49,193 nucleotides of DNA. It comes from an uncultured Clostridia bacterium (GTDB taxonomy: Bacteria > Bacillota > Clostridia > Christensenellales > Borkfalkiaceae). Of this stretch, positions 1-8,080 are shown piece by piece. The stretch's first letter is position 1. Each line of letters begins with the position of its first letter. The stretch covers positions 1-49,193 of the forward strand of contig CANPXX010000004.1 of the NCBI GenBank assembly GCA_947587085.1, read 5' to 3'. Both the position numbers and the translations under genes were made by a program. A model generated the notes under the pieces. It was not told the origin of the DNA and made no database searches. It worked only from the letters and a program-made list of their open reading frames with translations.

Positions 1-43
1 TAACTAACAGTTAGTTTTTACTTGACTTCTAACCAACAGTTAG
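1..43. promoter_or_regulatory. Paired operator-like repeats overlapping the bspA-like promoter
   Basis: TAACTAACAGTTAG (1-14) recurs as TAACCAACAGTTAG (30-43) with one mismatch, 29 bp apart. The first copy lies in a perfect dyad, AACTAAC-A-GTTAGTT (2-16). The second fills most of the spacer between the -35 and -10 hexamers. A repressor bound to both sites would block RNA polymerase. Short odd-spaced dyads of this kind resemble TetR- or MarR-family operators, but no such regulator is encoded in the window, so the family is inference. Confidence 0.6.
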
Positions 44-50
44 CTATAAT
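22..50 (+). promoter_or_regulatory. SigA-type promoter of the first BspA-like gene
   Basis: TTGACT (22-27), a 17-nt spacer and a perfect TATAAT (45-50) lie 27 nt before the chosen start codon. The spacer contains the second operator-like repeat, so the promoter looks strong and repressible. Confidence 0.8.
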
Positions 51-76
51 GGGAGATGATAAAAAAGGAGGAAAAA

Positions 77-2911
77 ATGATGAAAAAGAAATTTGTGACG
101 GCGCTCTTGTGTGTGGCGGCGGCGCTCTGCCTCTGCCTCGGTCTCGCGGCGTGCGGCGGGGAGACCAAAGAGAACCCGAACACCCCCTCGATCGAAAGTC
201 CCTCCGACCCGAACGGTGAGAATCCGTCGCACACGCATGCGTTTACCGATTATGTCTACAATAACGACGCGACGTGCACGACGGACGGAACGGAGACGGC
301 GACCTGTTCGTGCGGCGAAACGGACACGCGCACCAAGACGGGGACAAAGCTCGGGCATTCGTTCGTGAGCTATGTCTCCGACGACAACGCGACCTGCACA
401 GAGGACGGAACGGAGACGGCGACTTGCACCCTCTGCCATACGGCGAAAGATACCCGCACGAAGGAGGGGAGCAAGCTCGGGCACGATCTGCAACCCCAAG
501 CGGGGAAGGCGCCCACCTGCACAGAGGCGGGGTGGGAAGCATATCAAGCGTGTTCCCGCTGTGATTATACCACCAAGCAAGAGATTCCCGCCACGGGACG
601 ACATACCTACCATGAGGGGAAATGTACCGTTTGCGGACATGAGCGTCCCGTCAGCGAAGGGCTTACATATCGACTGAATGAAGCGCAGGATGGATACATC
701 GTAACGGGAATAGGCGATTGTAAGGATACCGATCTTTTCATTCCAGAGACTCACGAGAATTTGCCTGTGACCTCGATCAGGAATTATGCGTTCCGGAGTT
801 GTAGCTCTCTCACGAGCATTGAGATACCCGACAGCGTGACCTCGATTGGGTATGAGGCGTTTTATAATTGTAGCAAGCTGGAAAGTATTGCGGTAGCAGC
901 AGAAAATCCCAATTACAGCAGTCAAGACGGCATTTTATACAACAAGGCAAAGACAGAATTTGTACATATCCCCGAAGCAATCAAGGGGGCGGTGACTATT
1001 CCGAACGGCGTGACCTCGATTGGAATCGGTGCATTCTATGGTTGTGACTCTCTCACGAGCATCAAGATTCCTGACAGCGTGACCTCGATTGGGGAGAGGG
1101 CGTTCTATTATTGCACCTCTCTCACGAGCATTGAGATTCCCGACAGTGTGACCTCGATCGAGGAGCATGCGTTCGAGGGGACTGCCTACTATAATGACGA
1201 GTCGCATTGGGACAATAGCGGCGTGCTCTATATCGGCAATCATCTCATCAAAGCCAAAGAGACTATCTCGGGCGCATACACCGTTCGGGCAGAAACTAAG
1301 ACGATTGCGGAGTATGCGTTCTATGATTGCTCCTCTCTCACGAGCATTGAGATTCCCGACGGCGTGACCTCGATCTGGGATTATACGTTCTGTGGTTGCC
1401 GCTCTCTCACGAGCATTGAGATTCCCGACAGCGTGACCTCGATCGGGAGCAATGCGTTCTCGAATTGCCACTCTCTCATGAGCGTTACGATCGGAAACGG
1501 CGTGACCTCGATTGGAAGCAGTGCATTCTTGAATTGCATCTCTCTCACGAGCATTGTCATTCCCGACAGTGTGACCTCGATCTGGCTCGGTGCATTCTCG
1601 GGTTGCTATAAACTGATCGAAGTGTGGAATCATTCCGACCTTCCCATTGAAAAAGGGAAAAATTCCTACGACTATGTTGCCTATTACGCGAAGTACGTCT
1701 ATCAAGGGGACGAGCCGAGCAAACAGACGGTGACGGACGACGGGTATATTTTCTATGAGGATGGCGAAGAGAGCTATCTGCTCGGGTATCTTAGCGACGA
1801 GACAGCGCTCACTCTTCCCCAGGCGAGCCCGAGCGGAAAGAAATATGCGATCTATCAATATGCATTCTGGGGTTGCTCTTCGCTCACGAGCATTGAAATC
1901 CCCGACAGCGTGACTTCGATCGGGAGCTATGCGTTCGAGTACTGTTCCTCTCTCACGAGCATTGAAATTCCCGACAGCGTGACCTCGATCGGGAGCTATG
2001 CGTTCAACGGTTGCTCCTCTCTCACGAGCATTGAAATTCCCGACAGCGTGACCTCGATCGGAGATGGGACGTTCGAAGATTGCGACTCTCTCACGAGCAT
2101 TGAAATTCCCGACAGCGTGACCTCGATTGGGGACTATGCATTTCAGAATTGCGACTCTCTCACGAGCATTGAAATTCCCGACAGCGTGACCTCGATTGGG
2201 GACTATGCATTTCCGAATAGCGACTCTCTCACGAGTGTGACGATCGGAAACGGCGTGACCTCGATTGGGAGCTATGCGTTCTATGGTTGCGACTCTCTCA
2301 TGAGCGTGACAATCGGGAAGGGTGTGACCTCGATCGGGACTTATGCGTTTCAATATTGCCGCTCTCTCACGAGCATTGAAATTCCCGACAGCGTGACCTC
2401 GATCGGGCATTATGCGTTTTCGGGTTGCGACTCTCTCGCGAGCGTACACATCAACGACCTTGCGGCATGGTGTAAGATTGAGTTTGAGGATTACTATTCC
2501 AATCCGCTCTATTATGCGCATCATCTCTATCTCAAAGAGACGGAGGTCAAGGAGCTTGTCATTCCCGATGAAATTACGGAGATCAAAGATTACGCATTCG
2601 CAGACGGCGCCTTTACGAGCGTGAAACTTCATGACAGCGTGACCTCGATCGGGAATTATGCGTTCTATGATTGCACCTCTCTCAAGAGCATTGAGATTCC
2701 CGACAGCGTGACCTCGATTGAGAGCGGTGCATTCTCGGGTTGCTACTCTCTCACGAGTGTAACGTTTGCCGAAACGGAGGGCTGGTTTATTTCTCGGAAT
2801 AAAAACGCGACGAGCGGGACCGAGCTTTCGAGTGCAAACTTGCAAAACCCCGCCACCGCCGCGAACTATTTGAAGAATGGTTACGATTCTTATTATTGGA
2901 AGCGGAAGTAG
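77..2911 (+). CDS. BspA-like leucine-rich-repeat surface lipoprotein
   Basis: Predicted exported lipoprotein of 944 residues. The start is ATG at 77 (a second ATG follows at 80), because GGAGG (67-71) sits 5 nt upstream; the in-frame ATG at 56 lies before that site and very close to the -10 box. The N-terminus has two Lys-rich residues clusters, a hydrophobic stretch and a LAAC lipobox with Cys26. Residues about 30-195 carry repeated Cys-containing units of the type DGTETATC..C. The rest is about eighteen 23-residue repeats with the core DSVTSIG..AF..C, typical of LRR_5/BspA repeats, ending in YYWKRK. The family is known for surface adhesion in host-associated bacteria; the ligand here is unknown. 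It is closely related to the gene at 31757. There is no LPXTG or S-layer anchor, so lipid anchoring is expected. Confidence 0.85.
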   Translation: MMKKKFVTALLCVAAALCLCLGLAACGGETKENPNTPSIESPSDPNGENPSHTHAFTDYVYNNDATCTTDGTETATCSCGETDTRTKTGTKLGHSFVSYVSDDNATCTEDGTETATCTLCHTAKDTRTKEGSKLGHDLQPQAGKAPTCTEAGWEAYQACSRCDYTTKQEIPATGRHTYHEGKCTVCGHERPVSEGLTYRLNEAQDGYIVTGIGDCKDTDLFIPETHENLPVTSIRNYAFRSCSSLTSIEIPDSVTSIGYEAFYNCSKLESIAVAAENPNYSSQDGILYNKAKTEFVHIPEAIKGAVTIPNGVTSIGIGAFYGCDSLTSIKIPDSVTSIGERAFYYCTSLTSIEIPDSVTSIEEHAFEGTAYYNDESHWDNSGVLYIGNHLIKAKETISGAYTVRAETKTIAEYAFYDCSSLTSIEIPDGVTSIWDYTFCGCRSLTSIEIPDSVTSIGSNAFSNCHSLMSVTIGNGVTSIGSSAFLNCISLTSIVIPDSVTSIWLGAFSGCYKLIEVWNHSDLPIEKGKNSYDYVAYYAKYVYQGDEPSKQTVTDDGYIFYEDGEESYLLGYLSDETALTLPQASPSGKKYAIYQYAFWGCSSLTSIEIPDSVTSIGSYAFEYCSSLTSIEIPDSVTSIGSYAFNGCSSLTSIEIPDSVTSIGDGTFEDCDSLTSIEIPDSVTSIGDYAFQNCDSLTSIEIPDSVTSIGDYAFPNSDSLTSVTIGNGVTSIGSYAFYGCDSLMSVTIGKGVTSIGTYAFQYCRSLTSIEIPDSVTSIGHYAFSGCDSLASVHINDLAAWCKIEFEDYYSNPLYYAHHLYLKETEVKELVIPDEITEIKDYAFADGAFTSVKLHDSVTSIGNYAFYDCTSLKSIEIPDSVTSIESGAFSGCYSLTSVTFAETEGWFISRNKNATSGTELSSANLQNPATAANYLKNGYDSYYWKRK
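1878..2438 (+). repeat. Tandem 69-bp coding repeats
   Basis: This part of the BspA-like gene consists of consecutive 69-bp (23-codon) units, each containing CTCTCACGAGCATTGA followed by CCGACAGCGTGACCTCGAT. Synonymous positions are also conserved, so the units look recently duplicated or homogenised rather than conserved only for protein function. Confidence 0.85.
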
Positions 2912-3020
2912 GAGGGGGTCGAAAAGTTTCGCGAAATTCTCCATTGAAACATTTCGCGAAATTCTTTGAATAGCCACGCGCGGTGCATTCGCACCGCGCG
3001 TGGTCTTATAATGCGGAGGG
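2912..3020 (+). terminator. Terminator-like repeat element A, copy 1
   Basis: Just after the stop codon, TTTCGCGAAATTCT occurs twice. A perfect hairpin follows with arms CCACGCGCGGTGC (2974-2986) and GCACCGCGCGTGG (2991-3003), a 4-nt loop and then TCTTATAATGCGG. The same arrangement follows ftsY and khpA with different but still complementary arms. The trailing sequence is only moderately T-rich, so terminator function is likely rather than certain. Confidence 0.6.
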
Positions 3021-3073
3021 GTGCCTCATTGTTTCTTTTCTGTCATGTTGAGCCGCCCGCACGTTCTCCCAAA

Positions 3074-3194
3074 TGTCATTTCGACCGAAGCGTAAGCGGA
3101 GTGGAGAAATCTCCACCGCTTTATAAACAAGGTAGAGATGTTTCGACTCGAGCGCCCGCGTCCAATGGACGCGGGCGCTCGGCTCAACATGACA
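3074..3194. repeat. Palindromic repeat element C, copy 1
   Basis: The unit begins at TGTCAT (3074) and ends at ATGACA (3189-3194), giving short inverted ends. Inside are a degenerate inverted pair around AAGGTAGAGAT and a perfect hairpin with arms GAGCGCCCGCGTCC (3150-3163) and GGACGCGGGCGCTC (3167-3180). Related units occur near 4065, 31395, 33748, 36928 and 48975. It looks like a MITE- or REP-like non-coding element; no transposase is present. Confidence 0.7.
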
Positions 3195-3208
3195 AAAAGC
3201 AGCGGCTC

Positions 3209-3328
3209 CGCCTCCGCTACTTCGCCTACGGCTTGTGCCGCGCTTAGAAGAACAAAAGAATGCGCGCGCGGGGCAAAATGACAATAGAAGAAATGTTTCG
3301 GTAAATGAAGCGTGAACGTGCGGGCGGG
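3209..3328 (+). repeat. 120-bp repeat element E, copy 1
   Basis: This 120-bp stretch differs from 4151-4270 at one position and is nearly identical in inverse orientation to 48852-48971. It contains CGCTTAGAAGAACAAAAG and ends CGTGCGGGCGGG. No convincing gene or tRNA-like fold is visible. Confidence 0.85.
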
Positions 3329-3368
3329 GGGGCGAAATGCAATATGAGAACTATTTATCGGTCGCCTA

Positions 3369-3397
3369 TTGATAAATTCATGGTTTTATGGTACAAT
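3369..3397 (+). promoter_or_regulatory. SigA-type promoter of the small lipoprotein gene
   Basis: TTGATA (3369-3374), a 17-nt spacer and TACAAT (3392-3397). Transcription would begin near 3404, which rules out the in-frame ATG at 3388 as the translation start. Confidence 0.65.
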
Positions 3398-3429
3398 GTC
3401 CCTGTGCCGAGGGGCGGGCTTTGGAGGAG

Positions 3430-3945
3430 GTGGCGATCATAAAAAGAATTTGCGTGAAGTTTATTCTGCTACTGGTCTGCCTTGCAGGGGGCTTATCCGT
3501 ATTGTGCGCCTGCGGCGGGGACATGGACGGCTGGCCCAAACTCCAATTGAATTTGGAGATCGAAACGTATGACGAAGTTTCGCTTGAATATCATCATATC
3601 TCCAAGCATTCCGATCGGATGCCGCTCGATGTCGATGAAGACTTCTTCGGCACATCGGCAGATCGGGAGGTCATAAACGGGATCTATCAACAGATAAACG
3701 GCAGCCTGTATAGCGAAAAAACATACAACAAAGTTGACACGGAAAAATATACGACCAAGGTGGTCATCACGTTCCGGAAAGACGGTGCGGAGGGATATAC
3801 GTTTGTATTTTTTGAATACGGTATCAAAAACGGCTACTTCGTCTTGGACAACGGGGAGATCCACAAGCATTTGGGTAATTTTAGTAGTATATATGCAATG
3901 TTCAAGGATAAATTGCATCAAGAGGGGACCGCTCTTACTGCGTGA
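3430..3945 (+). CDS. Small predicted lipoprotein, function unknown
   Basis: I do not recognise a family. The protein has a short basic start (IIKRICVKF), a hydrophobic segment and a lipobox ending VLCAC followed by GGD, so export and lipid attachment are likely. The roughly 130-residue mature part is mixed and acidic without repeats. The start is uncertain. The in-frame ATG at 3388 lies upstream of the predicted transcription start. GTG at 3430 overlaps a near-perfect ribosome-binding site, AGGAGGTG (3425-3432), which is best spaced for the ATA codon at 3439. The gene may therefore use a rare ATA start, or its ATG may have been lost by mutation. The coordinates given use the GTG. It stands alone between repeat clusters. 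Confidence 0.6.
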   Translation: MAIIKRICVKFILLLVCLAGGLSVLCACGGDMDGWPKLQLNLEIETYDEVSLEYHHISKHSDRMPLDVDEDFFGTSADREVINGIYQQINGSLYSEKTYNKVDTEKYTTKVVITFRKDGAEGYTFVFFEYGIKNGYFVLDNGEIHKHLGNFSSIYAMFKDKLHQEGTALTA

Positions 3946-3967
3946 TCGCTTTTGTACATGACCTGCG

Positions 3968-4080
3968 CTCTCTTTTGTCATGACCCGTCCTCTCTTTTGT
4001 CATGACCTGCCCGCGCTCTCTTATGTCATGCTGAGCTTGTCGAAGCATCTCGACCGCTCTCTTATGTCATGCTGAGCGGA
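3968..4080 (+). repeat. Short tandem repeats with a TGTCATG core
   Basis: CTCTCTTTTGTCATGAC occurs at 3968 and again at 3990, and CTCTCTTATGTCATGCTGAG at 4016 and 4057. The units are spaced 22 to 41 nt apart and run into the next palindromic element. They may be remnants of element C ends. Confidence 0.6.
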
Positions 4081-4150
4081 GGCGAAGCCGAAGTCGAAGC
4101 ATCTCGACCGCTTTATAAACAAGGTAGAGATTTTTCGACTTCGTTCGCTT
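4065..4150 (+). repeat. Palindromic repeat element C, copy 2 (partial)
   Basis: Starts with TGTCATGCTGAGCGGAGG, contains AAGGTAGAGAT near its centre, and runs straight into the 120-bp element E at 4151 without its own closing ATGACA. The repeat families are thus joined as a mosaic. Confidence 0.6.
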
Positions 4151-4270
4151 CGCCTCCGCTACTTCGCCTACGGCTTGTGCCGCGCTTAGAAGAACAAAAG
4201 AATGCGCGCGCGGGGCAAAATGACAATAGAAGAAATGTTTCGGTAAATGAAACGTGAACGTGCGGGCGGG
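4151..4270 (+). repeat. 120-bp repeat element E, copy 2
   Basis: Matches 3209-3328 with a single difference (A for G near the 3' end) and matches 48852-48971 in inverse orientation. It is followed directly by GCATGACATT, the start of element D. Confidence 0.85.
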
Positions 4271-4324
4271 GCATGACATTAAAGAATGCTTCCGCGCTTA
4301 GTCTACAATAGAAGCCTCGCGCGG
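4271..4324 (+). repeat. Repeat element D, copy 1
   Basis: A unit of about 54 bp starting GCATGACATTAAAGAATGCT and ending AGAAGCCTCGCGCGG. Similar units lie at 34018-34070 and 37058-37138. The remainder up to the rpsO promoter, 4325-4460, holds no gene that I can support. Confidence 0.6.
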
Positions 4325-4460
4325 TCGAAATGACATTTTAGAACGCTCCGCTTCTGTGGATGTCGGGCGATACGTGCCGCCGCGGAGAATGCCGCGGCGG
4401 CACGTTCGGTGGAGTGCCGAAAAATATTTTTTCAAAAATCGCGGCAAGGGGCAAAATCCT

Positions 4461-4489
4461 TTGACAAGCCCGCGGAAATATGGTATCCT
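4461..4489 (+). promoter_or_regulatory. SigA-type promoter of rpsO
   Basis: TTGACA (4461-4466), a 17-nt spacer and TATCCT (4484-4489). The leader to the rpsO start is about 80 nt. Confidence 0.75.
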
Positions 4490-4576
4490 TGAAACGTCGT
4501 GCGCGAGGAATTGCGCTCTCCACGCATCTCTTGGCGCAACGAGTCATGCCGAAAGGCAAATTCCATAGGAGGATAA

Positions 4577-4837
4577 ATGCAAATGGAAAAGCAGGAGATC
4601 ATCAAACAGTTCGCGTCCCACGAGGGAGACACCGGCTCCCCCGAGGTGCAGATCGCGCTCCTCACGGCGCGCATCAACCACCTCAACGAGCACCTCAAGG
4701 TGCACAAGCAGGACAACCATTCCCGCCGCGGACTTTTGAAGATGGTCGGAAAGCGCCGCGGTCTTTTGGACTATCTCAAAGCCAAGGATATCGAGCGGTA
4801 CAGAGCGGTCACCGCAGCGCTGGAACTCAGAAAGTAA
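4577..4837 (+). CDS. rpsO: 30S ribosomal protein S15
   Basis: 86-residue primary 16S rRNA-binding protein of the small-subunit platform. The S15 signature is clear: [19 protein letters not shown], then [19 protein letters not shown], the helices that bind the three-way junction of 16S rRNA. Length is normal. AGGAGG (4567-4572) precedes the ATG at 4577 by 4 nt; a second in-frame ATG at 4583 has spacing of 10 nt and is an equally plausible start. It is followed by a hairpin terminator and then pnp, the usual bacterial order. In several bacteria S15 represses its own mRNA, and the 80-nt leader would allow that, but no specific structure was identified. Confidence 0.97.
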   Translation: MQMEKQEIIKQFASHEGDTGSPEVQIALLTARINHLNEHLKVHKQDNHSRRGLLKMVGKRRGLLDYLKAKDIERYRAVTAALELRK

Positions 4838-4844
4838 CGAACCG

Positions 4845-4873
4845 AAAGGGCGGGTTTTTGTCCGCTCTTTTTT
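4845..4873 (+). terminator. Intrinsic terminator after rpsO
   Basis: AGGGCGG pairs with CCGCTCT (one G-U pair) across a T-rich loop, followed by a run of T. It should separate rpsO from pnp at least partly. Confidence 0.75.
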
Positions 4874-4939
4874 CGTGAAAACGCTCCCTCCGCCACGGGG
4901 CGGCGGGGCAAAGAAACAGGTGCAGGAGGAGAAAAAAGT

Positions 4940-7036
4940 ATGACACCGAATTACAGAGAATTCAAGACAGAGATCGGCGGACGGGAGGTCGTCATCGAGA
5001 CGGGCAAGTACGCCGAGCAGACCAACGGCAGTTGCGTCGTCCGCTGCGGCGAGACCGTCGTCATGGTCAACGTGTGTATGTCCGAGAAGCCTCGGGAGGG
5101 GATGGACTTCTTCCCGCTTCAGGTGGACTACGAAGAGAAGATGTTCGCCGTGGGCAAGATTCCCGGCGGCTTCAAGCGCAGGGAGGGCAGGGCGTCCGAC
5201 AAGGCGATCCTCACCGCCCGCCTCATCGACAGACCGCTCCGTCCCCTCTTCCCGAAGGGACTGTTCAACGACGTGGTGGTCGTGGCGACGGCGCTCAGCG
5301 TGGAGCCCGACGTCTGCCCCGAGCCGCTCGCGATGGTGGGCTCGTCCGTCGCGCTCGCCATTTCGGATATTCCTTGGGCGGGACCCACGGGCTCGGTCGT
5401 GGTCGGGCTGGTGGACGGCGAATACGTCATCAATCCCGACAGCGCCCAGCGCGAGAAGAGCACCATCCACCTCAACCTCGCGGGCACGCGCGACGCCATC
5501 CTCATGATCGAGGCGGGCGCCGACGAGGTGACCAACGACGAGATGGTGGGCGCCATCATGTTCGGGCACAACGAGATCAAGAAGATCTGCGCCTTCATCG
5601 AGGACGAGATCGTCCCCGCGGTGGGCAAGCCCAAGCGCGAGATCGAGCTGTACCACGTCCCCGAGGAGATCGACGCCGCGGTGCGCGCCTTTGCGGGCGA
5701 GAAGCTGGACTGGGCGCTCGACACCTTCGACCGTCAGGAGCGGCAGGCGCGGCAGGATCAGGTGGACGCCGAGACGCTCGAGCACTTCAAAGACATCTAT
5801 CCCGACAACGCGCGCGAGATCAAGGACAGCCTCTACTATCTCACCAAAGAGAAGGTGCGCGCCAAGATCTTCGATCACGGCGTCCGTCCCGACGGCAGAG
5901 GGCTGAGGGACGTCCGTCCCATCTGGTGCGAGCGCCACGTCCTGCCCCGCGTGCACGGTTCTGCCGTGTTCACGAGAGGACAGACGCAGACCATCACGTC
6001 GTGCACCCTCGACATGCTCGCCGCGGCGCAGAAGCTCGAAGGGCTGGACGATGAGACCGAGAAGCGCTATATGCACCAATACAACTTCCCCGGCTATTGC
6101 ACGGGCGAGGCGAAGGCGCTCCGCTCCCCCGGCCGCCGCGAGATCGGTCACGGCGCGCTCGCGGAGCGTGCGCTCCTGCCCGTCCTTCCCTCCAAGGAGG
6201 AATTCCCCTATGCGATCCGCGTGGTGAACGACATCCTCTCCTCCAACGGGTCCTCGTCGATGGCGTCCGTCTGCGGCTCCACGATGGCGCTCATGGACGC
6301 GGGCGTGCCCATCAAGGCGCCCGTCGCGGGCGTCGCGATGGGGCTCATCAAGAACCAGGAGACGGGCGAATTCCGCGTGCTCACCGACATTCAGGGGCTC
6401 GAGGACTTCCTCGGCGATATGGACTTCAAGGTGGCGGGCACCGAGAAGGGGATCACCGCCATCCAGATGGATATCAAGATCAAGGGAATCTCCGAGGAGA
6501 TCATGCACGCCGCCATCGAACAGGCGAACGAGGGCAGACGGTTCATTCTCGGCAAGATGCTCGAGGTCGTGCCCGAAGTGGCGCCCGAGCTCAGTAAGTA
6601 TGCGCCCCGCATCCTCTTCTTCCGCATCGACCCCGAAAAGATCGGCGATGTGGTCGGCAAGCAGGGCAAGGTCATCAACTCCATCATCGCGGAGACGGGC
6701 ACCAAGATCGACATCGAGGACGACGGCACGGTGTGCATCGCATCCTACGGCGATCCCGAGGCGGCACAGCGCGCCAAGGCGATCGTGGAGAACATCGTGC
6801 GCGATCCCGAGGTGGGCGATATGTTTATCGGGCGGGTGGTGCGCATCCTCTCCACCATGGGCGCGTTCGTCGAGTTCGCTCCCGGGAAGGACGGCATGAT
6901 CCACATCTCCAAGCTCTCCGACAGGCGCGTGGAGAAGGTGGAGGACGTGCTCTCGGTGGGCGACGTCGTCAAGGTCAAGATCATCAAGATCGGCGAGAAG
7001 GGCATCGACTTCAAGCTGCTCGCGAAAGTGGAATAA
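4940..7036 (+). CDS. pnp: Polyribonucleotide nucleotidyltransferase (PNPase)
   Basis: 3'-to-5' phosphorolytic exoribonuclease of 698 residues, a normal length, that degrades mRNA and adds tails as a trimer. Two RNase PH-type domains are visible: the first opens near residue 10 with ETGKYAEQTNGSCVVRCGET, and the second near 320 with RPDGRGLRDVRPI and includes GSSSMASVCGSTMALMDAGV. A KH domain follows with DVVGKQGKVINSIIAETG near residue 570, then an S1 domain with VGDMFIGRVVRI and KDGMIHISKLSD. The start ATG has an AGGAGGAG site 8 nt upstream. It follows rpsO in the conserved order and has its own strong terminator. Confidence 0.98.
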   Translation: MTPNYREFKTEIGGREVVIETGKYAEQTNGSCVVRCGETVVMVNVCMSEKPREGMDFFPLQVDYEEKMFAVGKIPGGFKRREGRASDKAILTARLIDRPLRPLFPKGLFNDVVVVATALSVEPDVCPEPLAMVGSSVALAISDIPWAGPTGSVVVGLVDGEYVINPDSAQREKSTIHLNLAGTRDAILMIEAGADEVTNDEMVGAIMFGHNEIKKICAFIEDEIVPAVGKPKREIELYHVPEEIDAAVRAFAGEKLDWALDTFDRQERQARQDQVDAETLEHFKDIYPDNAREIKDSLYYLTKEKVRAKIFDHGVRPDGRGLRDVRPIWCERHVLPRVHGSAVFTRGQTQTITSCTLDMLAAAQKLEGLDDETEKRYMHQYNFPGYCTGEAKALRSPGRREIGHGALAERALLPVLPSKEEFPYAIRVVNDILSSNGSSSMASVCGSTMALMDAGVPIKAPVAGVAMGLIKNQETGEFRVLTDIQGLEDFLGDMDFKVAGTEKGITAIQMDIKIKGISEEIMHAAIEQANEGRRFILGKMLEVVPEVAPELSKYAPRILFFRIDPEKIGDVVGKQGKVINSIIAETGTKIDIEDDGTVCIASYGDPEAAQRAKAIVENIVRDPEVGDMFIGRVVRILSTMGAFVEFAPGKDGMIHISKLSDRRVEKVEDVLSVGDVVKVKIIKIGEKGIDFKLLAKVE

Positions 7037-7058
7037 ATCCAAAAATTCTGCATAAAAA

Positions 7059-7096
7059 ACGGCGTCCCGCGCAAGGTGTGCGGGGCGCCGTTTTTC
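7059..7096 (+). terminator. Intrinsic terminator after pnp
   Basis: Arms ACGGCGTCCCGC and GCGGGGCGCCGT pair over 12 bp (one G-U) around a 9-nt loop, then a run of five T. Confidence 0.9.
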
Positions 7097-7190
7097 GCTC
7101 GGGCGGGGGACGGGAAGGGGACGCGCCGCCGCAAGGGGAGGCGGCGGCGCAGGGGACAGTCTGCATATATTCATAAGCGTATTCACCCAT

Positions 7191-7538
7191 TCACTGCTCC
7201 GCGAAGCCGAGCGAGATGAGGATCGCCCTGTTCACGCGGGACATGGTGGAGGCGGGCAGTTCGCCGATTCTCGACATCAGCCGCCTCTTGTCGATGGTGC
7301 GGATCTGTTCGAGCAGGATGACGGAATCCTTGGCGAGCCCGAAGTCGCGCGGGAGCTCGATGTGCGTGGGGAGGCGCGCCTTGTGGATCCTGCTCGTCAC
7401 GGCGGCGGCGATCACGGTGGGGGAGTACTTGTTTCCCGTGTCGTTCTGCACGACGAGCACGGGGCGCACGCCGCCCTGTTCGCTCCCCACCACGGGGGAC
7501 AGGTCGGCGTAATACAGTTCGCCGCGTTTCACCGTCAT
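7191..7538 (-). CDS. mazF: MazF/PemK-family endoribonuclease
   Basis: 115-residue homologue of Bacillus EndoA/MazF, which cleaves single-stranded mRNA at short sequences and is normally held inactive by a MazE-type antitoxin. The family core [19 protein letters not shown] is followed by [10 protein letters not shown] with Arg25 and AAAVTSRIH with Thr48, matching the catalytic Arg and Thr of the family. The start is [10 protein letters not shown], because AAGGAGAAGGGT sits just before that ATG on the minus strand; an in-frame upstream Met at 7559 lies before the site. No ribbon-helix-helix antitoxin gene is visible within 500 bp on either side, so it appears solitary, unlike the usual pair. 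Its antitoxin may lie elsewhere. Confidence 0.9.
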   Translation of the reverse strand: MTVKRGELYYADLSPVVGSEQGGVRPVLVVQNDTGNKYSPTVIAAAVTSRIHKARLPTHIELPRDFGLAKDSVILLEQIRTIDKRRLMSRIGELPASTMSRVNRAILISLGFAEQ

Positions 7539-7911
7539 ACCCTTCTCCTTCGTGAGCAATGCCTCCGCTGTATCGTATGCCGCGGGGCAAAAAATTGCTC
7601 TCCGTGCTCCCCATTATTGCCTCGGAAGGGGCGGCTTATACGCGCTTTCCGACCGCGGCGGGCGGCGGGGGCGGCGCAAAGAGATAAAATTTATGTGAAA
7701 ATTTATGCGCATTATGCGAAACGCCGCGCTATGAGGTCGCGCGCGCCCGTGCGAGGGGAGCGCGGAGGAATGAATTTCTCTGCGCGGGGCAAGCTGTTGG
7801 GGTGGGAATCTTTCGGGTTTTTCAGTCTGAGTTGTGACGAATGTACAAAACGGAGCCCGATCTGTGAAATAATTTCAAAATCGGACAATTCGGAGGGGCG
7901 GGGCATTTCGT

Positions 7912-7940
7912 TTGACAAGCCCTCTGCCGCGTGGTATAAT
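7912..7940 (+). promoter_or_regulatory. Consensus SigA promoter of the protease-Opp operon
   Basis: TTGACA (7912-7917), exactly 17 nt, TATAAT (7935-7940), a perfect consensus. Transcription should start near 7947, giving a leader of about 130 nt. The upstream interval 7560-7911 holds no gene that I can support. Confidence 0.85.
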
Positions 7941-7979
7941 TCTTAACGCTCACGTTGGAAACAAGCGAGTGTTTTTTTT

Positions 7980-8016
7980 ACGCGCGCCCTTGCGCGCGCG
8001 TTGTGCGTGCGCACAA
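7980..8016 (+). other. Two consecutive hairpins in the protease operon leader
   Basis: ACGCGCGC (7980-7987) can pair with GCGCGCGT (7994-8001), and TTGTGCG (8001-8007) with CGCACAA (8010-8016). They share base 8001. No T-run follows, so they are not simple terminators. A role in mRNA stability or leader control is possible; chance in GC-rich DNA is the alternative. Confidence 0.4.
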
Positions 8017-8080
8017 GAGCGTTCCGGCGAAGCGAAGTATGAAAGATCTGAAAGAGTAAAATACGACCCCGAGGAAGAGG

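Noticed and set aside
1878-2438. Regular direct repeats that might suggest a CRISPR array
   Set aside because: The period is 69 bp without unique spacers, the frame is open throughout and encodes LRR_5 repeats; no cas genes are present.
935-2977. 680-codon minus-strand frame made of regular repeats
   Set aside because: It is the reverse reading of the BspA repeat DNA; the regular DRGHAVGNFNARER pattern follows from the 69-bp units.
3006-3284. Short frames inside the intergenic repeats (also near 4069, 36593, 48788)
   Set aside because: They recur only because the repeats recur, share fragments such as FVLLSAAQAVGE between copies, and have no ribosome-binding sites.
7712-7918. 68-codon minus-strand frame upstream of mazF as a possible antitoxin
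   Set aside because: Its translation lacks a ribbon-helix-helix or AbrB-type pattern, it lies over 170 bp from mazF and there is no ribosome-binding site.
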